A DNA stretch of 64,000 bases, taken from positions 6,134 through 70,133 of the forward strand of contig JBHPJE010000005.1 in NCBI GenBank assembly GCA_042568205.1. The letters run 5' to 3'. The notes beneath the pieces are model-generated. The model saw nothing but the letters and a program-made list of their open reading frames with translations. It had not been told where the DNA came from and ran no database searches. Both the position numbers and the translations under genes were made by a program. Shown here piece after piece: positions 52,001-60,700 of the stretch; position 1 is the stretch's first letter, and each line of letters opens with the position of its first letter. This DNA is from JAUVDZ01 sp042568205. GTDB lineage: Bacteria; Patescibacteriota; Gracilibacteria; UBA1369; PNNO01.

Positions 52001-53526
52001 TAAAATGGCTAAATCCTTGGGCAAATCAAAATGATGGAACGTTGGTTATAGATAATAACAACCAATACCAGGATGTTAATATGGACGGAAGTACAAATTT
52101 AACTGATGCAACGACTCTAAATAATATTTCTGATAAATATCTTGGTGTTGAAAGTGTTCAAATTGATGGAAAGGCAACTTTACACTTACCAGGTAACAAC
52201 TGTGCCGGCGGCACCTGTTCAGAAGTACAGCAATGTTTACTAAGTGCTGGATCAACTTTATATTTAGACACTCCAGGTGAAATTTTATATAACAGAGATC
52301 ATGGTAGTGGAACAGTAATAACTAATTTATCTCCAAATCAATGTATCGCAACTCCTGATCCTCCGGATACCTTATATATAAACAATCCAACAGGCGCACA
52401 ATCAGCAATCAATGCTGAAGAAGGCGACCCTCTTGCAACTCTTGTAACGCTTGTTCCAAAATTCTCAGCGATTCATTACGACGGAAGGTTTGATAGTGAT
52501 GGTACTGTAGCTGATACTGGATCAGAAGATCCTGCGGAGTACTATCAATTACAAATCTATAAAACTGATGGATCATATCCTACTAGTCCGCAATATTTAT
52601 TTGATGAAAATGCAACTTACGAAATATGTGATATAGATGTACAAGCTTTAAGTAATTCGCCAAGTGGTGAAGTAGCACATAGTGCAAGAATGGCAGATGA
52701 ACAAGTGGATTATACAGCTTGCGGTCAATTCTTAAATACTACAGAAGGTGTATATTACTACAGAATGAGATTCCGAGAAGAAGATCCGGCAAATAGTCCG
52801 TATTGGGGGTTATGGAGTCAGACAAACCAATTTGAAATTGATGAAGGTGGAACAATAACTATTACTGACTGTCCAAGTGGAACTGACACAATTGATATTG
52901 GACCATTTGATACAATAACTGGATCTAATTTCTTTAAAGGTTATTGTGAATTAGAGGCTGATTCAACTGCTGCTATCGATATAAGTTTAGCTAAAAATCA
53001 ATTACTCGAAAATACTGATACAGCTGGTGTATTCTTAAGAGACATGAACTCAGGTGATTTTGATGCAACACATGCAACTCCTTCACTCAGTGTGATGGAT
53101 GGATATGATGATAATACAAATATTAGAAATGAGGTTGGATTCTTTATTTCAGATCTTCTAACACCTGCTTATTGGGATATACAACCAGAAGATGCTGGTG
53201 CTCCTCCTGATACAAACCATACATATGATGATTGGTGGACATATATTCCAACAACAACTCCTGAAGTTATAATGGATTCAGAACCGCAAGGCGGTATTGT
53301 ACAAGAAACATTCAACTTCTGGATTGGAGCATTCTTACATGGCTTGGTGCCTAGTGATGCAGTTTTACCTGCAGATGTAGGAAAAATTCCACCTACAGGA
53401 ACATGTAATGGTGCAACATTAGAAGATGGATGTGTAACATTAGGTGATGATGGAACTGGTGCTCCAGATGAAAATGCTTTCTATAATGCAATTGTTACTT
53501 TAACAGCGTCTCTTTCAAGTCCTTAA
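43030..53526 (+). CDS. giant secreted gluzincin metallopeptidase fused to beta-repeat stalk
   Basis: 3498 residues. Basic start, hydrophobic signal/anchor (about 25-48), acidic linker, then FTP and PepSY-like propeptide domains (about 195-345; ALPVFDGNVKMIFTERKQL, FKVDVESHNPLGDYEVFVNA). The peptidase domain (about 575-820) has zinc ligands H659 and H663 with E660 in HEYTH, and the downstream E685 and D689 in EGLADY, as in M4/M36 thermolysin-fungalysin enzymes. From about 840 to 2850 there are beta-rich repeats full of Asn, Thr, Gly and Tyr, typical of parallel beta-helices. One module (GNFTLGETVTGVTSG) resembles phage-structural repeats. A Gly-rich block (GGGGRV) and a two-Cys Ig/FN3-like end follow. 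It starts a three-gene cluster. Confidence 0.85.
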   Translation: MGNSKNWLVARARNKQLIEKAKKVAAGGLISAVIIGPLIYFGAVAVPVELRNAKKTSDELVQDMAATPEIAIDIPATPEVKTSEKPIEFPEKKEKKEIKDPKVEFLLADLPVVKQQKEDVATGYSETVEDRFINTLKTEFRDEEKEVEIRTTKKEIEGQVETLVVMQNLDIEDGPRKVQKKEDADIVARATLRRYLQTNPKEADFDIYKDTSKLKNSKKQYQLVVDSIKTNNDKWYINFQQYKEALPVFDGNVKMIFTERKQLIALTDNLRTELPETTEFQISNISATESTKEIFDWDEQEDKIDFVNKGYYKNKPAFKVDVESHNPLGDYEVFVNAIDGEIENIGGDIRLADETGFTREELQPNGVLPYNPVTDIVDPIQYAVGERRPEDETQVFPTPEELELIQQANDVEAARAEAEMNGNIEIQRSEIFEKIIAPVYAEEVIEIPTQEVTGPSIEVLEEFAATSDVSATPDASATPEPSIVVLDTIFSRVLGKVYPQNPNQEPIITPLADAYVYYNSQQFTTDEDGYFENKDGDWYSVFLDGPYVTVYDDDASSNANIKDRTPEDPFIWDENSASLAATNAFYHANELHDYFVELHDYDVNKKIPITVNSELVDQYLNGCGAWFDNSDKSVEMGRGGTDACPEDLNYALSSDFIYHEYTHFIVEEITHLPNIAGSEAAAMGEGLADYFAASKNNDSIWGDVVAPNSTRNLKNTLQYGVDMTGESHQDGQIFAGALWDLRTLIGPINTDKLVFNTLYQDRLHFETFMYGLLIEDDDNNDFSDGTPHMLEIIAAFENHGIGPGILNFEGLPVDPEAWTDLVGEEAPVGEEAGVLNALYNTSGTTCGSYDNGTTIWIDANVKCYWVGSGTRSLIYLSNGADLYIGGNPAETEAVLKASGTLTTTGDVSVYGTSAYSTIQIGWYGTYYGRLTVGDELQLINGGEVDVGYDGGSAANVNTYLHVTGSTQIYKTAATYTSNCHVDIWNDASSDNNFGDLFVGRSDTSSSQYGNQSYVYVNGSNPGRVNMDSFRLDNGGYVNTYGYFTSNGASDILNGAWMRVHDSAGYFYNNGYALYVWDDSYFYNDDYVHSGIIWDLRDTARIITSSTGSTNGQSATFGNSSWLDLNGGSFNLVGTATFNTSAYADLDGGTFNPGTATFNNSTYVDVNGSAYFSPGTANFNTSAEMRHRAVGTASDGNVTMNNNSLWYHYGGTSSIGNFNMNDTSIMYAHGGTITATSFYLSDSSRLDKTYYDATHTGNGAITATNITLTETSRVTHARTTGAVTVSGKLMITNDAYYTQSAGTVNVTGAAGTEVLGTTYTSQSGMLQVGGGNFNSTDITCYENGWIDQNGGTITTSGTLDIQSNACLYDNDIGTGTFNSINMTNNSEIQNDGTINVKAGGVYMEDTSLLTNNYNTSGSAYIYMNEPTVGHNSFWTVRESADVENRTGGYITAQTGATSGDHLAVYDTATFTNRGDVIFHDGFIGLDGGGDADQLGGTFVNEYINGPGYVDFYGDLQITQGAFVNKSDRPASYGAYIRGNVDITGYYSSFCDISVLQNQGHMRVLGDVTMGTHTDSPSYSCSRVHTLDTASLTDNELYVDGSLTATEDYSEIYGTGGLNVRETLSMTALNSYIDIQSATQFETTVIDYYFKTANFYVGDTLNIGGYLVKLVAQTDLGGGTGTITIEHYPTYTFAHNATITGNYAGSANINEPTGVTYGGFSFNSGHLYVGDDLIINGTGGSAPYMENEGTVAIGGAGSITTSLQLNGNSTILNKEDQLLTAAYSSQSGNFTLGETVTGVTSGITAAVAWDYDNGSDGLLLLDDPTGDFLAGEFISGSVSGYAKLSLAPVQSYSDAVITVDTAWPTVATHGQFQIYNNAAVTNNGTINANRILVGNGSTVGGAWTNATKGDTNVTYSGTGTAMYCYRAACAHNSDATDLTIAGNLSIQGVSLDPMNFYSDQTASAVGVTIYNYGNLHVDNESTFTSTGTNYIYDDFTATPANDGFLTIYVDSTFDAATANMNLGQSGLLTGGKISNSGLFKINNLYMNESSELNNYINGAVYSYNLIELTQDYSTNDYIRQFNNYGYVDAVDVHVYGDNAWIDNENAANAAFIASGDLVIDGGEFTNIDGNLGVDISGDTYVFHEGSATYTDGELLNYDDFTTGKLYVGCSTIAATCAYTGAGGYVKNGLFNTDEGTITVTSTSGIEDMYIYRGGDSPATTGLVYNDWGTLSVGDATGGQMVLQGDNTFAAPGVYDEAILQNSSITPTPQVNANEIYLLSAAEVHNAGDLNISDKLWTENTLIFKNIYNYGPGDIDITGDGNLWLYQNSYLENYSGGDIDTTGTLKIFADTLTSTVDNHGHMEVAEIWNGDEAEYYGGTFNNESGADFSATSTVNDAGNIFGGDIYQKNGSNTFDIAGRLTTYSDSSTNKGNVFQAAGSGKISLGELYIDEDGYYEVNGLTTDPGTHIVDTTTTGNLKLSGFFGDPATLQINGSQVEVDGTTGVHQVSNIDNDAIMASGDGGFIAHGLATVYDLGSITSDETSTFMFNDGLTVDDGLASIWDNMQVTGDFNIINDGQAQLGYDGVILDNVGVVVVTGNIALDNTGITNNLLTNYSQVLVGLSVHIGGASGNTATLDHIGFSDGVLASNLLVSDNMDVYTTGTLTSDGYIAILDNMLVDPGGTADLNDDASDTFCETYVGFDGTGDLTINQDATNIGKLTVNCTRTSGAITELLVFGTSRVYGELELNSAMGTIDMVVGESGTSYPTLGLVTHRFLTYITGDNAPTIVFLLGIVNDLTVNIEGEINVSELVNEESSGSGRPRGGTFGGKGTYSSGVTGVVEHGLVEVNSQNYGRAGVDPERDLAYGGGKIEIDIFGRATVNGNILANGMDGDANTTPPGSPGTPGDAAGSGGSIILNIAESLSGSGDISANGGDSPDTSAAGTPLAESGGGGRVYIEYYDNSGYSGTASAYGGAADRDTSGSTNLYYAAPGTVFLKWLNPWANQNDGTLVIDNNNQYQDVNMDGSTNLTDATTLNNISDKYLGVESVQIDGKATLHLPGNNCAGGTCSEVQQCLLSAGSTLYLDTPGEILYNRDHGSGTVITNLSPNQCIATPDPPDTLYINNPTGAQSAINAEEGDPLATLVTLVPKFSAIHYDGRFDSDGTVADTGSEDPAEYYQLQIYKTDGSYPTSPQYLFDENATYEICDIDVQALSNSPSGEVAHSARMADEQVDYTACGQFLNTTEGVYYYRMRFREEDPANSPYWGLWSQTNQFEIDEGGTITITDCPSGTDTIDIGPFDTITGSNFFKGYCELEADSTAAIDISLAKNQLLENTDTAGVFLRDMNSGDFDATHATPSLSVMDGYDDNTNIRNEVGFFISDLLTPAYWDIQPEDAGAPPDTNHTYDDWWTYIPTTTPEVIMDSEPQGGIVQETFNFWIGAFLHGLVPSDAVLPADVGKIPPTGTCNGATLEDGCVTLGDDGTGAPDENAFYNAIVTLTASLSSP

Positions 53527-53533
53527 AATAAAT

Positions 53534-56500
53534 ATGAAAAAAACAAAAACAAAAAAATTCAGATTAAATAAAAATATACTATCACTAGTAGTAATCTTAG
53601 CTTCGTTAATAATTGGAACGCTTACTGTTAATGCCGTAGCTGATATTACTACTGAGGTTGAATTTGAAGAAAAAGAATGTGTTTGGTCGGATGGCGAAGG
53701 AACTGAGCTTTATGTTACAGCTGGTAAAACTTGTGTGATTTCTGGTACTGGTGCAACTGCTGCTGATGATACGGGCTGGACTGATTACGCAATAATTGTT
53801 TACCCAGGTGGAACTCTGCAAATAGGAGACGGTACTGCGGCAGCTGACCTTGCAGCTGATGGAAAGGTCTTAGTAATGGGAACTCTTCAAATTGGTTTTG
53901 GAGATGTTTATGATTCTACTTTTGCAACAATAAATAGTGGAAATTTAGAAATTACAGGAGACTCAGATGCAACCGTTACTGTACCGAATAATTCAGGCGC
54001 AGCAAATAAAATAAGCATTTCCGGAACTGTTGATATTGGTGATACAACTTATTATTCAACTCCTGCAACATCAACTCCACTTTTAGATATTCATGATAAT
54101 GCGGGTAGTGCTCTTGGATTTACAACAAATTACGGACATTTGATAGTTGAAGACAATACCACGGTTGATATTGCAAGTCTTGAGCTTATGGATGTTTCAG
54201 GTGGAAAATCAAACACCATGATTCAAAATGGATCTACAATAAATATCTCTTCTTATGCTGGTACACCTGCGACTTCTTTAGCTATTGGTCGCCAGGCTTC
54301 TGGCGGACAAGCTTTAGTGGAAGTATTTGGAATATTAAATGTAGCTAATTACGGAATTATAAACGATGTTAGTGTAATAGTAGGAGATCAAAATTCAAAT
54401 AGTAGTTTATTGATACGGGATGGTGGTCTTGTTAATATTGATAGCACAACAAACGGTTATATTGGCGATATGCCTGATAATTCAATAGACGTGCGAAGTC
54501 CTGATCCTTATGGATTAATTGTTGAAGGAACATTAAATACGGACATGGCTTTATATAATAATGGTGGATTTGTAACAGTTGATAGTGGTCTTGGTACTGC
54601 TATTTTAAATGTTGGTAGTGGAACAGTTGATGAAAATTATATACAATCTTCAGCTTTATATATTGCCAATGGAGATACAATGACAATTTGGGGTACTGCT
54701 GATATTGATGGTATTGCATATATTGCAGGAAACTTAGAAGTTAAAGAATGTACAAAAATCCGAAACGCTTCCGGTGAATCCTTTGAAGTTGCATCAACTG
54801 GTGTATTTCAGACAAATACTGACAGTGTTGGTTGTGATCTTACAAACACAGAGGCAAATGATGGATTAAATGTTCAGGGTACTGATACTGCAGTCAGCAT
54901 TTTTAACAATGCAGATGTTGATGTTGAAGATGATTTTAGAGTAACAGACGAAGGAAATGTTGATTCTAACGGATTTATGACAATAAACGGTAACATTTAT
55001 ATATTAAATGATGGTGTTGTTTCGTTCTCAGACGCTGGCGATGCATATACTGCAATTGATTTAGTTGTTGAACCTGAATCTAGTGGTGCTGGAGACGCAA
55101 CACTAACCATTGAAGGCGGTGGTGAACTGCAATTGTCAGGGGCTGTTAAAATCGGAACAACTGCCACATCTACAGGTGATGCGACTGTAATTGTAAATGG
55201 AACTCTTACAACCGCAGGATCGCCTAATGCTAGTGATTTCAAAGTAGGTAGATATGGAACTTTAGATATTAATGGAGATGCTGGTCAAGAAGGTGTTGTA
55301 AGTCACAATGCAATTGGTCCAGGTATATTCCATATCGATGGTGGAGTAGTAATAATTTCTGGAACCAGTGCATTAAATGATGGAGATTTAAATATTACAG
55401 ACCAAGAATTACAAATGGATAACGATACTTCAACTGCCGCTCTAACTGTTCAACAATATGGTGCAGTAAATAGTACTGCAACCCCTTCTTCAGGACTCGG
55501 CTTTGATTATGATGACGGAATACTTCAAATCGATTATCTGGGTGAAGCAACTTTTGATGACACAGTAGATATTGATACTACTGGTAATATGTATATTAAT
55601 GGTCTCCTTAAAGGAACTGACTATGTATACATAGGTTGTACTGGTACAACATGTAAAGTTGGGCCTTCAGGTGAAGTTGAAGTTGTCGACAGTGCTACTG
55701 ATGGCTCTTTAATAACTGTTGAAAGATCATTTGATTTATTAGGAATGTTAAATGGAGATGGTGGTGCTGGAGATATTTTAATTGATGATACCAATACTCC
55801 AACAGTTAGTAGTCAGGGTGGTGCCACTGAAAATTCTTATGCTTATATGCTTGCACAAAATCTCGATCTTGAGGCAGGTGCAACAATAGATGTTTCAAAT
55901 TTCCAAAATTGTTACGTCGAAACTGGGGCGACTTATGGTGGTAGTTATGGTGGTCAAGGACAAGGTCCTGCTGGTCCAACTACTTCAACTTTTGGTGAAA
56001 TATTTGCGATATTCAATCCAGTCTACTCTGGGACCCCATTACCTGTAGGAATGTGCGGATTTACAAGTGCTTCTGAGGATGTCAATAAAAACGGTGGTGG
56101 TTCTATATTTATAGAAGTAGAAAAAGATATAACAATTAATGGAGATATCCTTGCAAATGGTGTAAATGCTGTAGATGGAGATACAGGTGCTGGTTCTGGT
56201 GGTTTAATTGTAATTTGGCATCAAGCTGGTCATGTTGATACAGATGCAAATTTTGCAGGAAGCGGAACAATTCAGGCTAATGGTGGTGATGGTGCTGTCG
56301 CGAGTAGTTATGCTGGTGGTGGCGGAAGAATAGTAATAGGATCAATCTTATTTGAAGATCCGGATGATGAAAATCCAGGCCCAGGCTTCCCACATTATGA
56401 ATTTGATGGAGTAGTAGAGGCCTTTGGTGGTTCGAATTTTGGTGCTGCTACATATGCGGCCTCAGGAACTATTGTTTATTTTGGTGATTTGAATCATGAT

Positions 56501-57712
56501 TCCCCTACATTAATAGTTGATCAGGCAAATAGAACTATTGGTGGAGGCGCAGAAACTGAATTACCATTAGGTTCTTATAAAGAATTTTCAAGAGTTGAAG
56601 CAAGAAAAGATGCACAAATTACATTCAATACTCCTCTGACACTTGCTCCTGTTAGTTGTTTTCAAGTAGGGGGAGGCAATGTTGATGAAAATGGACTCTT
56701 TACTTGTAGTGCAAATCCAGATAAACCTGACACTCTATATATAAACAATTCTGTGGCACAAGCTCAAACAGGTGATGAGCCATGGACACGAACTGGAACA
56801 GGCGGACCAGGAACGTCTGTAGATGTTGCTGATATCGATCCTGTATTTAGTTTAATTGTTAGAAATCCTGAAGATGTATCTCAAGAATATACAAAGGTTG
56901 AATTCGAAGTTAATTCTGCTAATGATTTTGCCCCAGGAACAATGGTTTGGGAATTTGGAGACACAAACAATCCTTATACTTTAGATACACCTGTTAATAA
57001 TGGTGATCGAACAGAAGATATTGAATACGCAGGTGATCCTTTAAGTACAGGAACTACATATTATGTTCGTGCACGATTCCTTAATCCAAACCTAGGAGAT
57101 GCTCCTGGTTTATGGACTCACATGGATATGGGGAACGAATACAAATTTACAATCCTTTCAGCCTACTATGATATTGAAAACGCTTGTAGCGATGTGCTTA
57201 CAATTACACAGGATGGACTTGGTGTAGATAATGTAAATATTGCGGATGGACAAAGATACGGATTTGGCGATTGTGAATTTACAATAAATTCAACAACTAA
57301 TGGTAATTGGCAAGTTCAATACGGAATGGCACCTGGCGAAACTGATCTATCCGGAACTGCATATCCATTACAAACAATAACTCCAATTGATAATGCAGGT
57401 GGTGACTATACTATAAGTTCTGCAGGAATAGATGATTTAGAAGAATATGGATTTAATATTGATTTAACTACGAGTGGACTAACTGGCTCAAATGTACCGG
57501 CAGACCTTGAAGACGCTGGTGAATTCTTTAACACAAGTTCAATCTTTGATATAGAAGCAAACGGTTCAGAAGATCCGATTTTAGTAGATGTTTCTACGGC
57601 TCCTGTTAGTGACGACTTTGTCTTACAAGTTTTCTTACATGTCGCTGAGCAAACTTATGCTGACGACTATTTATTAGATACATGGATGATATTAACCCAA
57701 GGCGCACCATAA
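53534..57712 (+). CDS. large secreted beta-repeat protein, paralogue of the giant neighbours
   Basis: 1392 residues. Lys-rich start and a hydrophobic segment (about 14-34, LVVILASLIIGTLTVNAVA). A long repeat region follows (about 40-830; motifs such as GTLQIGDG, NGDGGAGDILI, TFDDTVDIDTTGNMYINGLL). Then a Gly-rich block with GGSIFIEVEKDITINGDILA and GGGGRIVIG, and a C-terminal Ig/FN3-like part beginning KPDTLYINNS. The last two blocks match the ends of the 3498-residue neighbour, but the peptidase is absent. It begins seven bases after the previous stop, so it belongs to the same transcript. It is probably a structural surface fibre. Confidence 0.8.
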   Translation: MKKTKTKKFRLNKNILSLVVILASLIIGTLTVNAVADITTEVEFEEKECVWSDGEGTELYVTAGKTCVISGTGATAADDTGWTDYAIIVYPGGTLQIGDGTAAADLAADGKVLVMGTLQIGFGDVYDSTFATINSGNLEITGDSDATVTVPNNSGAANKISISGTVDIGDTTYYSTPATSTPLLDIHDNAGSALGFTTNYGHLIVEDNTTVDIASLELMDVSGGKSNTMIQNGSTINISSYAGTPATSLAIGRQASGGQALVEVFGILNVANYGIINDVSVIVGDQNSNSSLLIRDGGLVNIDSTTNGYIGDMPDNSIDVRSPDPYGLIVEGTLNTDMALYNNGGFVTVDSGLGTAILNVGSGTVDENYIQSSALYIANGDTMTIWGTADIDGIAYIAGNLEVKECTKIRNASGESFEVASTGVFQTNTDSVGCDLTNTEANDGLNVQGTDTAVSIFNNADVDVEDDFRVTDEGNVDSNGFMTINGNIYILNDGVVSFSDAGDAYTAIDLVVEPESSGAGDATLTIEGGGELQLSGAVKIGTTATSTGDATVIVNGTLTTAGSPNASDFKVGRYGTLDINGDAGQEGVVSHNAIGPGIFHIDGGVVIISGTSALNDGDLNITDQELQMDNDTSTAALTVQQYGAVNSTATPSSGLGFDYDDGILQIDYLGEATFDDTVDIDTTGNMYINGLLKGTDYVYIGCTGTTCKVGPSGEVEVVDSATDGSLITVERSFDLLGMLNGDGGAGDILIDDTNTPTVSSQGGATENSYAYMLAQNLDLEAGATIDVSNFQNCYVETGATYGGSYGGQGQGPAGPTTSTFGEIFAIFNPVYSGTPLPVGMCGFTSASEDVNKNGGGSIFIEVEKDITINGDILANGVNAVDGDTGAGSGGLIVIWHQAGHVDTDANFAGSGTIQANGGDGAVASSYAGGGGRIVIGSILFEDPDDENPGPGFPHYEFDGVVEAFGGSNFGAATYAASGTIVYFGDLNHDSPTLIVDQANRTIGGGAETELPLGSYKEFSRVEARKDAQITFNTPLTLAPVSCFQVGGGNVDENGLFTCSANPDKPDTLYINNSVAQAQTGDEPWTRTGTGGPGTSVDVADIDPVFSLIVRNPEDVSQEYTKVEFEVNSANDFAPGTMVWEFGDTNNPYTLDTPVNNGDRTEDIEYAGDPLSTGTTYYVRARFLNPNLGDAPGLWTHMDMGNEYKFTILSAYYDIENACSDVLTITQDGLGVDNVNIADGQRYGFGDCEFTINSTTNGNWQVQYGMAPGETDLSGTAYPLQTITPIDNAGGDYTISSAGIDDLEEYGFNIDLTTSGLTGSNVPADLEDAGEFFNTSSIFDIEANGSEDPILVDVSTAPVSDDFVLQVFLHVAEQTYADDYLLDTWMILTQGAP

Positions 57713-57713
57713 T

Positions 57714-60700
57714 ATGAAAAACCAAATGACTAAAATTTGGGTAAACAGAGAAGTTCGTCCGCCTAAAGCGGACTCACGCTTAGCTCGCGATAAGTTTTCG
57801 CTCGCTGGAGTCTCGCTTATGCTCGTCTCTGCTGGAATTTTGCTCCTAAGCATTAGCACTCTGGCTATGTTTATTCCTAGTGCTGTGGCGCAAGATGCTA
57901 GTAATGTTCAAATTGATGCAACTGTTGAAGATGGTTGTAGCTGGTCTGCAAGTGGGCAAGTCTTCCCTCTTCCAGAATTTAATTTGGATGTTTGGGATGA
58001 TGAAATTTGTGTAATTAGAGGACTTGGACGAGAAGTATATGAAGTTAATGTGCATGAAGATGGTGTGATTGAACTTGGTGGCGGATCAGTTGGTGGACAG
58101 GCTGGTGGTAGATTAATCATTGGTTCTCAAACCTTAAATGAAGATACTGTCTTCACAATGTACGGACCTATGTACTTCGATGGAATTGTTGAAGTTGGGA
58201 ATGGTACGGGTCATGATAATTATGCAACATTAGCAACTGATGCTGTTAATTTTAATAATGTAAATATTTCCTCGACTTCTTTAAGAAGCGACGGAACTCT
58301 CACTGTTATTGAAAACACTACAGCAGGTGCTCACAATACTATAAATTTTGATAATTCGCAGGTATTTGTGGGCAATACAATAGGCGGAACAACCGGAATC
58401 TTTACTCACGATGACGACTCTACAACAAGCTCTATTTATAGAAGCAGGGTAGAAGGTGGCGCTTTTAATAACTTGCAGGGAACATTAACTTCTAACCAGG
58501 AAATTGATATTAATGGAAGTTCTACTTTTAATAATGATGGTATTTTGACAATTACTAATGGTAACTTTCGACTCAGCGATACTTCAAGTGGTACTAATGG
58601 CGATCCTGGAGTAATTAATCTAACAAATGGTAACTTCCGAAATGGTGATTCTACTACAAACCCTACCTTCAACAATTCTGGAGATATTTATCAGCCAAAT
58701 GGAGATTGGTTTGAAATTCAGGGTGACTTCACAAACACAAGTACTGGAACAGTAACTGCTCAAAACATTGTACAAATGGCAAATTCAGACGTTGTTAACT
58801 ATGGAGCTTTTACAGCAACTACAGGCGGAACAACTGGGATATATGCTTTATATGACGATGATGGCGATGGAAATATTTCGACATTTGAAAATAATAATGG
58901 TGCTACATTTACAGCTGATAATTTCTGGGTAGTTGCTGGAAATTATAACAGCACAACTAAGCCAGTCTTTAATAATAATGTCGGCGGGACTATAACTGCT
59001 GACAATATCAACTTAGGATTTTTCGATGCAGGTGTAACTGAACTTGGTGCTCCGGGATTCTGGGGTGGAATCTTAAATAATTACGATGCAATAACAGTTT
59101 CTGGTTCAACAGGAATGGAAGTTTATAGAGGAGGTAAGTTTAATAATGAATCAACCGGAACAATTGATATACAGGCAGGGCCTTTAACAATGGGAACGGA
59201 TTTTGACAACTCAACGCCAGGAGATGTTACAGATGATGGCATGTGTTTATCTTCAGGTGATGCAGATAATTGTACAGTGACTAATGATAATACAACTGAC
59301 CCTGGAAGCCCACCTCCACCAGAATCTCCATTTAAAGTTTATCAGGATGTAAATATGTATGGATATTCATATCTTGATAATGATGGTGAAATGCGAATTA
59401 GTACAGATGCAGCATCAGACAATTTTGATATCCATGCAAATAATGCAAATATCTCAAATGGATTGGTTAATGGATTAAACAGTACAATTCACTTGGAAGG
59501 TGGAGATGAAACTTTTGATTTTGATGTAGCTGTGGATAATGATGGTGAGATTATTGGTTCAGGTCCAATTTACTTTAACGACACTGCTTCACTTGATAAT
59601 GCAAGTGGTGCAGTATTAACAAATAATACAGGTGGTGGTGGGAGCATAATTATTGATGGTAGTGATGCTCATGTTACCAATGCTGGAACCGTTACACTTT
59701 CAAATTTATTACAAATTTTAGATGATGGATATTATGAACAATCAGGTGCAGGTAGTAGCGTTTCAGGTACACTTTTATACTTAGACGATGTAACTGCCCC
59801 TGTTTCTCCATACTTCACAATGACTGATGGTACAGCGACGTTTACTGGCGAGGTTAGAGTATACGAAGGCAGTACGATTAATGTGACAGGCGCAACCGAC
59901 GCAACTTTCACAGGTGCAACTTTATATCTTGGTGTAGTCTCTTCAACAAATGGTGGTGTTTTCAATATTGACCAAACAGGTTCAGCCTCATTTACAGGAG
60001 CTGCTGCCAATAATGTATATCAAGGAACATTAGACATTAAATCATCAAACACAGCTACTACACCTTTATCAATTACATACGATTTATTTATAGATGGTGA
60101 TGTTAGTGAACAAGGTGTTGTTAATCATTATGGTTCAGGAACAGTATCAGCGCTGAGACTAACCCGAGTTTACGGATATGGAGAATTAAATATCGACAAC
60201 GGGACATGGAATCAAAATAACCAAAACTTTTATGTATATGCTGACGTTGATCCATATGAGGGGTCTGAGGATCCAAACGATCCTTTAGAAGCTCATTACG
60301 ATAATGACAGTTACGGAAAAATAAATATTGGATCTAATGGAACTCTTTATAATTTGAATACAATTTTAATAGGTGAGTCCGGTACCAGAGGTGGAAGTAT
60401 AACAAATGCTGGGACTATTAGCACACCAGCTTCTGATATTATATATTTGTATAATGGAGGAAAACTCGACAATTCAGGAACAATTAATATAGGAATTTCA
60501 GGTGGTAACCTTAGGCTTCGTGTTAATGAAGGCTTTAATAGAAAAAGTTATGTAATAAACAGACCTAGCGGTTCTATTACTACTCAATATTTATATTCTG
60601 ATCACAACTCTCACATTATAGATAACTTAGGATATATACGTGTCACAAACTACATGATTTTAGGATATGCAGGACAAGGAGGAACATTCAACAACGGTGA

